Below are positions 16,910 to 22,781 of a stretch of DNA of 34,946 nucleotides, piece after piece. Positions within the stretch are counted from its first letter, which is position 1; each line of letters starts with the position of its first letter. Origin of the DNA: Bifidobacterium breve (GTDB lineage: Bacteria; Actinomycetota; Acidimicrobiia; Acidimicrobiales; Microtrichaceae); the NCBI GenBank assembly GCA_945888825.1, contig CAMDAT010000003.1, positions 1 to 34,946 of the forward strand, written 5' to 3'. The notes beneath the pieces are model-generated. The model ran no database searches, was not told where the DNA came from, and saw only the letters and a list, made by a program, of their open reading frames with translations. The translations under genes and the position numbers were made by a program.

Positions 16910-18474
16910 TACTTGTCCTCCTCTACTGCTTCGCCGGTGAATCGAAAGTCAAGCAGCGGATAGGGGCTCGCTACGATTGTCCTCATGACGAGCGCTTGAT
17001 CCTCTGGGGAGAGTTCGTCTTGCGCCCACTCGAGAGTAAGTCCCGCTGCGCCAGCACTGGCGGGCTGGCGGGCATGCCCCCTGCTCGTGACAAGCGCAAG
17101 CATGAGTCCGAGCAGTGCAGAAAGAGCGAGCACTGCCGCAGCCACAGCTACCCACACGTTGTAGAACGAGAGATTCAGACCAAATCCGGTGAGTCCTTGG
17201 ATCAGGAACACAGTGGCGAGTAATCCACCCCCAATGAGGCCTGCCGCTATGGCAGCGCTAGCAATGGCTCCAGGTGCCGAGGCTCGAAGCACCACACGTG
17301 ACCAAGCTGACAGTGCAGAGAGTCCACCGATAAACGCTGCTGAGAGTAGGAACAAGCTCTGTGCCCAACCAAGTCCCGCTGCTTCAAAGCTGAACAAGGT
17401 TCCAGAGCCCGTCGTATTCAGCGCTTCAAGAATCCCTGCGAGCATCCCGCCGAGTAGCAGCAAGAAGGCGAGCAGTACGCCGACCAAGCCAGGCGAGACA
17501 ACAGGTTTCCGGTGACGCAACGTGTCCGCGATCAACCCCAAGAGCCCGAGGACTGGAACAGCGCCGAGGACAACGAATGCAATCCACAGGATGTTCTCTC
17601 GGCCACCCGAGGTTTGAGTCCATGCACCAAAGGAGAACACGCCGAACATTGCGATCATTGCTTGAACTGTTCCGTAGCGGGCCATCCTGCGCCCACAGCC
17701 CTGCGCCACAAGGTCACAAGAGATGCCGAGCACTGGAATAGCGAGCATGTAGACCGTAGGTGCCCGCAAGAACCAAGCCACACCAACTTCGTAACGAAGG
17801 GCAAGGCCTGCTGCGTTTGCCTGGCTGATCTGGCCAAGAAACACATGCGCTGTGGTTGAACCAAAGGTCAGAATCCAAATTGGTGCTGCCACCAACATCG
17901 ACCAAGAGAAAAACGGCACCCTAGCCAGACTCATGCCTACAGGCCGATGCGAGAGCACAGTGGTGGCAACGCAGACTGCGCCGAGTGAGAGAGCCACCAT
18001 CATCGAACCCATTGAGAGCATTCCCAATCGGGAGGCTTCCAAGTCGGCTCCCCCGACTCCACCATCTAGTCCCAGACTGATGGCAAAGATGACTGCAGAA
18101 ACCAACCAGGTCCACAACGACAGCGCCGCTGCTCGGGGAAAGGCAATGGCCTTGGAACCAACCTGCAGGGGAATGAGGCAGATTGCTAGCCCAAGCAGCA
18201 GCGGAATTGCGCCCATGAGGACCATTCCAACCAAAGCGCTGTTCCACAGGTTGTCGGTGACATCAAGTGGTCCACCATTACTTAGTGACCTGAGAGCGCC
18301 CGTAGCGAGTGCGCCAGCCGAGACAGCCATGAGTAAAAGGGAACCCATGATGAAGGTTCGTCCGATGGCCTCATGCTCGCCAGTACCAATCACTCGTTCA
18401 AGAGCGGTCGGGGAAAGTGAGCCTGCTGCTGCAGGTGGGGTATCGGAGCTAGATCTTGTGTCAGTCAGTGTCAT
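16909..18474 (-). CDS. Degenerate heme-copper oxidase subunit I-like protein lacking all metal ligands
   Basis: The ATG at 18474 is chosen because GAGGG lies 10 bases upstream; a TTG at 18519 would add 15 residues. The 521-residue, about 12-helix product aligns with CtaD. LIPLQVG then FPRAAALSLWTWL (112-124) matches LIPLQIG then FPRMNALSLWIWL, RPVGMSLARVPFFSW matches RAPGMTLMKMPVFTW, and RAPTVYMLAIPVLG matches GHPEVYIMVLPAFG. By this alignment the heme a His becomes A80, the CuB His A238 (Tyr kept as Y242), the His pair A284-W285, and the two helix-X histidines are absent. It therefore cannot bind heme a, a3 or CuB in the normal way. It is the first gene of the cox operon and coupled to a COX3-like gene. 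Confidence 0.75.
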   Translation of the reverse strand: MTLTDTRSSSDTPPAAAGSLSPTALERVIGTGEHEAIGRTFIMGSLLLMAVSAGALATGALRSLSNGGPLDVTDNLWNSALVGMVLMGAIPLLLGLAICLIPLQVGSKAIAFPRAAALSLWTWLVSAVIFAISLGLDGGVGGADLEASRLGMLSMGSMMVALSLGAVCVATTVLSHRPVGMSLARVPFFSWSMLVAAPIWILTFGSTTAHVFLGQISQANAAGLALRYEVGVAWFLRAPTVYMLAIPVLGISCDLVAQGCGRRMARYGTVQAMIAMFGVFSFGAWTQTSGGRENILWIAFVVLGAVPVLGLLGLIADTLRHRKPVVSPGLVGVLLAFLLLLGGMLAGILEALNTTGSGTLFSFEAAGLGWAQSLFLLSAAFIGGLSALSAWSRVVLRASAPGAIASAAIAAGLIGGGLLATVFLIQGLTGFGLNLSFYNVWVAVAAAVLALSALLGLMLALVTSRGHARQPASAGAAGLTLEWAQDELSPEDQALVMRTIVASPYPLLDFRFTGEAVEEDK

Positions 18475-18562
18475 GTGTGTCGTGCCCTCGTGAGGCTCCC
18501 CCGCAGGAGAATTCCTCAACCAAGTTCGTTATTTTCTGTACCTAGTAGTCATTTCTAGGCAC

Positions 18563-18625
18563 AGCGGTCCAACCGCTGAGGGTTGACCTTACATCGGCCA
18601 TCGGCCGCCAAAGAAAACCCTCAGC
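18563..18625 (-). terminator. Overlapping hairpins between ctaB and the cox operon
   Basis: Read on the minus strand directly after the ctaB stop, GCTGAGGGTT (18625-18616) pairs with AACCCTCAGC (18584-18575) around a 31-base loop. A second hairpin, AGCGGT-TGG-ACCGCT (18577-18563), overlaps the first by three bases. The two cannot both form fully. This may be a terminator for ctaB or an attenuator controlling read-through into the cox genes. Confidence 0.5.
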
Positions 18626-19543
18626 TCACCATCCGTTACGAAGTAGTACGTCAACCGCCATCACTGCAAACAACAAGGTGATGTAGGTGATCGAAAAGGT
18701 AAAGAGTCGAATGGCCTTGGCCGGGGATTCCGTGAGCATGACGTCCACTGAAAACCATATAAATAAAGCCCCCAACACCACCGCCGAGGCCCAATACAAC
18801 AGTCCCATACCGGCCGCCCACCCAAAGAGAAGCGAGCAGAGAAACACCAGCACGGTGTACACCAACATTTTCGAGGTGGTCTGACGAAAAGTTGCCACTA
18901 CGGGCAACATCGGCACTTCGGCCCGGGCGTAGTCCTCGCGGTACTTGATAGCTAAGGCCCAAAAATGTGGCGGAGTCCAAAAGAACATCAGGGCAAACAA
19001 CGTCAGCGGGGCAAGGCTGAAGGTGGCAGAAATTGAGTCCGTGACTGCCGCCCAGCCAATCAGAACGGGAATGCACCCAGCGGCGCCGCCAATGACGATG
19101 TTCTGGCTTGAGGTGCGCTTCAGCCACAAGGTGTAGACGAATACGTAGAACAAACATGCAGATAAGCCGAGGACTGCTGAGAGCGGGTTGACGATGGCCC
19201 AAAGCCATACAAACGCGAGGGCCTCGATTCCAATCGCAAACGTAAGCGCCGCCCTTGGGGTGATCAACCCGGTGACGAGTGGGCGCTCTTTGGTCCGGTC
19301 CATCACTGCGTCGATGTCTCGATCCACGTACATGTTGATCGCATTCGCTCCGCCCGCAGCGAGCGAGCCGCCGATCATCGTGGCCAACATCAACCACAGC
19401 GGCGGCATTGCACCCTCTGCGACCACCATTGTGGGAATAGTGGTGACTAAGAGAAGTTCAATGATCCGCGGTTTGGTCAGTGCAACGTAGGCAGAGACTC
19501 GGGTGCCAATCGATACAGGGTGAGAAAGTGCCGGCGCAACCAT
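18626..19543 (-). CDS. ctaB: Protoheme IX farnesyltransferase (heme O synthase)
   Basis: This 305-residue UbiA-family membrane prenyltransferase converts heme B to heme O using farnesyl diphosphate. The first Asp-rich motif is NAINMYVDRDIDAVMDRTK (N70, D74, D78). The second lies in KYREDYARAEVPMLP. About nine membrane helices are present and the length is normal. It is divergent from ctaA over 128 bases, so the two heme A pathway genes share a control region. It lies upstream of, and on the same strand as, the cox operon, separated from it by a pair of hairpins. Confidence 0.97.
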   Translation of the reverse strand: MVAPALSHPVSIGTRVSAYVALTKPRIIELLLVTTIPTMVVAEGAMPPLWLMLATMIGGSLAAGGANAINMYVDRDIDAVMDRTKERPLVTGLITPRAALTFAIGIEALAFVWLWAIVNPLSAVLGLSACLFYVFVYTLWLKRTSSQNIVIGGAAGCIPVLIGWAAVTDSISATFSLAPLTLFALMFFWTPPHFWALAIKYREDYARAEVPMLPVVATFRQTTSKMLVYTVLVFLCSLLFGWAAGMGLLYWASAVVLGALFIWFSVDVMLTESPAKAIRLFTFSITYITLLFAVMAVDVLLRNGW

Positions 19544-19624
19544 GACATCTTAAAGGTACGTCCCACAGCACCCCGCGAGCCAACGCGGGTCACAAGTTGC
19601 AGATTGAGCAGGTCTGTGAAGGCA

Positions 19625-19657
19625 AGGGTGGAACCTCCCTGTTCTAATCTGGACTAC
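19625..19657 (+). promoter_or_regulatory. Candidate ctaA promoter with palindrome
   Basis: AGGGTGGAACCTCCCT (19625-19640) is a 16-base palindrome with one mismatched pair. It lies just before TAATCT (19645-19650), a fair -10 element. A start of transcription about 7 bases after that would fall at the ATG at 19658, so the ctaA message could be leaderless. No good -35 is seen. The palindrome could be an operator acting on ctaA, or on both divergent genes. Confidence 0.35.
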
Positions 19658-19675
19658 ATGAGCGTGGCGAAGTGA
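19658..19675 (+). CDS. Tiny leader ORF (MSVAK) overlapping the ctaA start
   Basis: ATG AGC GTG GCG AAG TGA reads five codons and stops inside the ctaA GTG codon (GTGA overlap). A candidate -10 ends 8 bases before the ATG. It may couple translation into ctaA, or be chance. Confidence 0.25.
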   Translation: MSVAK

Positions 19676-20655
19676 ACAACAACTCTCAGGTCGATCAAAG
19701 CAGCGGCGAACGCTTTACGCTCTCTGCGCAGGCCTATCGCAAGGTCGCAATTGTTGCCCTGGCACTCATTGGAATCATCGTTGTGACTGGTGCTGCCGTT
19801 CGCCTGACTGGCTCGGGGCTTGGTTGTGAGGACTGGCCGAACTGTTCCTCAACTGAGTTCGTCGAGTTTGGCAATCCCAACCAAACAATCGAGCAGGTCA
19901 ATCGTCTCTTTACTGGTCTTGTGTCCGTGGCAGTCATCGCTGCCGTGCTGGGCTCGCTTCGTCGGCGACCGTATCGCCGAGATTTGGTCTGGTGGTCAGC
20001 TGGCCTAGTGGCCGGAGTGATCGGGCAGATCGTCCTCGGCGGAATCACTGTGTTGGTAGACCTCCACCCTGCCGCTGTCGGCGCTCACTTTTTACTCTCC
20101 ATGCTTCTGGTCTCTGACGCGACAATCCTGGTTTGGAAAGCCAGCCACGAAGCTGGCCCGACCCGCCCTCGGGTTTCGACTGCAAACCTCAACCTGTCTC
20201 GGGTTGCAGTCGCTACGGCCGCACTACTCATGGTGACCGGTCCAATCGTGACTGGTAGCGGCCCTCACGCTGGTGACCAAAAGTCCCCGCGATTCGATCT
20301 GCTCATTCCAGATGTAGCTAGAGTCCACAGCCTCAACATGTGGCTCTTTCTCATCATCTCGGTGATCCTCCTCGTACGACTGGGCCGAGCAAAAACTCCC
20401 TCTGACATTCTGCGGCGGGGTTACTTCTTACTCATTGTGATTCTGATTCAGGGAGGGATTGGCTATACGCAGTACGAACTGGGCATTCCCGCTTGGCTAG
20501 TTCTTGCACATATTGCTGGGGCAACTCTGCTTGTCGGCACTGTGTTGTGGTTTCATCTTGGACTATCAAGCGTTATGGCGACAGACTCGGCTGCCACCGA
20601 ATCACTGACCAGTCGCATCCCCGGCCAGTCAGAAGAAAGTCTCAGTCCCACATGA
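19672..20655 (+). CDS. ctaA: Heme A synthase
   Basis: This 327-residue membrane protein of the COX15/CtaA family oxidises heme O to heme A for the adjacent oxidase. After the first helix, [19 protein letters not shown] holds a paired cysteine loop (C52, C58) like the regulatory disulfide in Cta[10 protein letters not shown] has Asn where Bacillus CtaA has the heme-ligand His, which I believe is usual for actinobacterial members. [15 protein letters not shown] and [13 protein letters not shown] supply further histidines. About eight helices are visible. The start is GTG with no Shine-Dalgarno. It is divergent from ctaB, and its stop overlaps a mini-ORF in front of clpS. Confidence 0.93.
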   Translation: MNNNSQVDQSSGERFTLSAQAYRKVAIVALALIGIIVVTGAAVRLTGSGLGCEDWPNCSSTEFVEFGNPNQTIEQVNRLFTGLVSVAVIAAVLGSLRRRPYRRDLVWWSAGLVAGVIGQIVLGGITVLVDLHPAAVGAHFLLSMLLVSDATILVWKASHEAGPTRPRVSTANLNLSRVAVATAALLMVTGPIVTGSGPHAGDQKSPRFDLLIPDVARVHSLNMWLFLIISVILLVRLGRAKTPSDILRRGYFLLIVILIQGGIGYTQYELGIPAWLVLAHIAGATLLVGTVLWFHLGLSSVMATDSAATESLTSRIPGQSEESLSPT

Positions 20656-20672
20656 GCACCACTGCAAGATGA
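20652..20672 (+). CDS. Tiny ORF (MSTTAR) between ctaA and clpS
   Basis: Its ATG overlaps the ctaA stop and its TGA overlaps the clpS ATG (ATGA at both ends). Bases 20652-20665 match 20669-20682 at 12 of 14 positions, so it looks like a 17-base-offset duplication of the clpS start put out of frame. It could relay ribosomes from ctaA to clpS. Confidence 0.25.
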   Translation: MSTTAR

Positions 20673-20959
20673 GCACTACCGCGCCGCTCGAAGTCATGGA
20701 GCCCGATACGGGCACAGACTCTGAGACTGACGCGCCGTGGGTGGTGCTGGTCTGGAACGATCCGATCAACCTGATGTCATATGTCACGTTTGTTCTGCAA
20801 AAGCTTTTTAGCTACTCCAAAGCCGAGGCCGACAAGCTCATGATGCAGGTTCATACCGAGGGCAAAGCGGCTGTTTCTCACGGCACGCGTTCCGAGGCCG
20901 AGAGCGATGTATTTCGACTGCACGAGCATGGTTTATGGGCAACCATGCAACAGGACTGA
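20669..20959 (+). CDS. clpS: ATP-dependent Clp protease adaptor ClpS
   Basis: This 96-residue adaptor binds the ClpC/ClpA N-domain and delivers N-end-rule substrates. [21 protein letters not shown] includes the N-D-P of the substrate pocket. [20 protein letters not shown] has the conserved H-x-x-G-x-A segment and the Clp-contacting stretch. The first about 20 residues are a disordered acidic tail, as usual. It starts 13 bases after the ctaA stop and is followed by DUF2017, the standard actinobacterial neighbour. It has no clear Shine-Dalgarno of its own, so coupling with upstream translation is likely. Confidence 0.95.
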   Translation: MSTTAPLEVMEPDTGTDSETDAPWVVLVWNDPINLMSYVTFVLQKLFSYSKAEADKLMMQVHTEGKAAVSHGTRSEAESDVFRLHEHGLWATMQQD

Positions 20960-20970
20960 GGGCAACCAAG

Positions 20971-21444
20971 ATGGGCCTGTTAGACGGTGTGTTTGATCCA
21001 CCATTCCGAAAGCGTCGCAACGGCCGCTACACCGTGAACCTGTCCGAGGGGGAACGGCAACTTATTGAGGACCTTGCGCTAGACCTGCGAGAACTGCTGA
21101 CTACCGATAGTCCGATGCTGCAGAGGCTCTTTCCGCCGCCTTACGGCGAAAACGAGGAGCGCAATCAGGGCTACTCGGCACTAGCTGGGTCGGAACTCGT
21201 CGAGCGTAAGTTCGCTGCACTTGATGTGGTCACCGGCACGATCTCGGCCGAGGACTTATCCGAAGAAGAAGTCGAGGCCTGGATGCGCTCGATCAATGAC
21301 ATCCGTTTGGTACTCGGCACAGTGCTTGGCGTTTCAGAGGATCAGGGATTCGAACCATCCGATGAGGCCACGCAAGCGCTGCACGACAATTACGAGTACC
21401 TCGGCATGCTGCTTGAACGCATCATTCGGGCCCTCTCGAACTGA
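20971..21444 (+). CDS. DUF2017 family protein
   Basis: I start at the ATG at 20971, which has GAGGG about 8 bases upstream; an earlier ATG in the frame (20935) lies inside clpS. The 157-residue product is cytoplasmic, acidic and helical. VNLSEGERQLIEDLALDLRE is followed by LQRLFPPPYGENEERNQGY, and near the C-terminus WMRSINDIRLVLGTVLGV. This matches DUF2017, encoded next to clpS in many Actinobacteria. The function is unknown; the constant association suggests a link to Clp-mediated proteolysis. Confidence 0.88.
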   Translation: MGLLDGVFDPPFRKRRNGRYTVNLSEGERQLIEDLALDLRELLTTDSPMLQRLFPPPYGENEERNQGYSALAGSELVERKFAALDVVTGTISAEDLSEEEVEAWMRSINDIRLVLGTVLGVSEDQGFEPSDEATQALHDNYEYLGMLLERIIRALSN

Positions 21445-21536
21445 GCAGAAACTGCGCAAAGTGAAGGATTGGAACTTCTGGTCTTTGGACCTCTGCGTGC
21501 TGCCTGCTACTGTCGCAAAGTCCTCCCATGGGATGA

Positions 21537-21609
21537 GCCCCCATCGTCCAGCGGCCTAGGACGCCTGCCTTTCACGCAGGTAACACGGGTTCGAATCCCG
21601 TTGGGGGTA
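21537..21609 (+). tRNA. tRNA-Glu (anticodon TTC)
   Basis: A 73-base cloverleaf with acceptor GCCCCCA/TGGGGGT, where the first pair is G1-U72 rather than G-C. The anticodon stem CCTGC/GCAGG encloses TTC (21571-21573). The T arm is ACGGG TTCGAAT CCCGT and the discriminator is A. No CCA is encoded. Confidence 0.95.
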
Positions 21610-21625
21610 CGCAGTACCAAGTCAG

Positions 21626-21689
21626 TACAGCAATACAGAAGTACAGCAATACAGCAATACAGCAAGACAGCAATACAGCAAGACAGCAG
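21626..21689. repeat. 8 x 8 bp microsatellite between tRNA genes
   Basis: Eight contiguous 8-base units have the consensus TACAGCAA, with variants GACAGCAA and TACAGAAG. The array begins 17 bases after tRNA-Glu. The period is not a multiple of three, and no gene spans it. Confidence 0.95.
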
Positions 21690-21742
21690 TACCAAATACA
21701 TGAAATGCAATCTCTAACAATTCAGTAACATGATTAGTTCGT

Positions 21743-21817
21743 GGTCCCGTGGTGCAGCCTGGAGTGCACGCCGGCCTGTCAAGCCGGAGGTCGCGGGTTC
21801 AAATCCCGTCGGGACCG
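21743..21817 (+). tRNA. tRNA-Asp (anticodon GTC)
   Basis: A 75-base cloverleaf with acceptor GGTCCCG/CGGGACC. The anticodon stem CCGGC/GCCGG encloses GTC (21778-21780). The T arm is GCGGG TTCAAAT CCCGT and the discriminator is G. No CCA is encoded. It is expected to share a transcript with the following tRNA-Phe. Confidence 0.96.
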
Positions 21818-21822
21818 CAACA

Positions 21823-21858
21823 GCTACTTCTCACCGGTGTATTCCGGTGGGAAGTAGC
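21823..21858 (+). terminator. Strong hairpin between tRNA-Asp and tRNA-Phe
   Basis: GCTACTTCTCACCGG (21823-21837) pairs with CCGGTGGGAAGTAGC (21844-21858). All 15 positions pair, one as a G-U wobble, around a 6-base loop, starting 5 bases after tRNA-Asp. There is no T tract. It could be a terminator, a processing barrier or an RNase III-type site. Confidence 0.5.
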
Positions 21859-21908
21859 AACCGATCAGAGGTGTGTCACGGGGGAAACCCCGAGTCGGGC
21901 CGCTGTCC

Positions 21909-21981
21909 GGTCGGGTAGCTCAGTTGGCAGAGCGACCGCCTGAAAAGCGGTAGGTCCGGGGATCGACGCCCCGCCCGACCA
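21909..21981 (+). tRNA. tRNA-Phe (anticodon GAA) with unusual T-loop
   Basis: A 73-base cloverleaf with acceptor GGTCGGG/CCCGACC and D arm GCTC/GAGC. The anticodon stem ACCGC/GCGGT encloses GAA (21942-21944). The T stem CGGGG/CCCCG closes a loop ATCGACG, so position 54 is A instead of the near-universal T. No CCA is encoded. The structure is otherwise complete. Confidence 0.93.
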
Positions 21982-22012
21982 CAACACAATTCCAAGCAAA
22001 TACCTGAATTCT

Positions 22013-22043
22013 GGCGCCTGTAGAGGCGCCTTTATTCTTTTTC
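22013..22043 (+). terminator. Rho-independent terminator after tRNA-Phe
   Basis: GGCGCCT (22013-22019), loop GTAG and AGGCGCC (22024-22030) form a perfect 7-bp stem followed by TTTATTCTTTTTC. This is a classical terminator closing the tRNA unit. Confidence 0.88.
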
Positions 22044-22364
22044 GAAACCCATTTACTTGGTCGTTCTGGGTGGCTATGAGGCACTAATTCTGGGATGAGC
22101 GTGGGATATCGGCGACCCGAGCAGGTGCACGGGTCGGTTCTTGGAAACGGCTGATCGTGTCATCTTGATCTCCTGAGATGGGGGCTCGGTTGCGGGCACT
22201 GCTACTTGGTCTGCGACCAGCGTAGAACGCGGCACCGACACTCGGTCAGGGAAGACCGGGTTTGGGAGCCGTGATTGGTCTGCCGGTAGATGTATTTCAC
22301 TCGCTTACCGTGGGGTCATCAGGCTCGGTTGACTCACCTCATCGACCCGTTGGGCACGTAATCG
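22044..22364. other. Gene-free stretch between the tRNA unit and the surface region
   Basis: No convincing coding frame is present. The only structure seen is a 7-bp hairpin, CGACCCG (22113-22119) pairing with CGGGTCG (22130-22136) around a 10-base loop. The stretch marks the change from housekeeping genes to the accessory surface genes and could contain decayed sequence. Confidence 0.4.
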
Positions 22365-22637
22365 TTGAGAGAATTCAGGAGCGGTAAAGCGGAACTACTC
22401 GTCGACTTCCTTGAGACCATCATGGCTGCGACGCGTCACGTCGGCGAGAAAGTCGTTCTAGTCGACACCCTGGACGACTCGTCCCGCTTGTTTGCTTCTC
22501 CATCAACTGCAACGGCAGTGGTTACGGGACGAAACTCCAATGGCAGAACGGAATGGAATGTTCAAGGATCAGGGAAATCGTATGCCTACTGGCAAACCGA
22601 GAGCATCGACAGTGCCCTATCAGAGGACCCGCAGTAA
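22365..22637 (+). CDS. Small protein with DUF4357-like domain
   Basis: This 90-residue frame opens with TTG; an ATG at 22422 is an alternative start. Residues about 43-80 (FASPSTATAVVTGRNSNGRT then EWNVQGSGKSYAYWQ) fit the DUF4357 pattern of S-P-S-A-A, V-x-G-R, N-G-x-x-x-W and G-K-S. This domain is normally the C-terminal part of larger proteins, often GIY-YIG nucleases or restriction-type enzymes. Here it stands alone just downstream of a tRNA unit, so it may be the remnant of a larger gene lost after insertion, or a free-standing version. It has no clear Shine-Dalgarno and its expression is uncertain. Confidence 0.45.
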   Translation: MREFRSGKAELLVDFLETIMAATRHVGEKVVLVDTLDDSSRLFASPSTATAVVTGRNSNGRTEWNVQGSGKSYAYWQTESIDSALSEDPQ

Positions 22638-22781
22638 GCAACCCCGGATGGCTTGAGCAACGAACTCAGCGAACCACATCAGCCTGACCTCTGGGTTGGT
22701 TCGAGGTTTGCAAAGTGTTTTGTGGTGATGAGTAACTGTGTATGAGAGACTCTCTGGAAATCTTTGGGAGAGGAACCCGAT

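Noticed and set aside
16909-18474. Pseudogene status for the subunit I-like gene
   Set aside because: The frame is intact over 521 codons, with a good ribosome site and TAATG coupling to the next gene; the losses are confined to ligand positions.
21507-21710. Minus-strand frame rich in Cys/Leu/Val repeats over the tRNA spacer
   Set aside because: It is generated by the 8-bp microsatellite and runs through tRNA-Glu; not a gene.
22013-22364. Prophage or integrative element attachment at tRNA-Phe
   Set aside because: No integrase gene is present and no duplicate of the tRNA 3' end was found downstream within the window.
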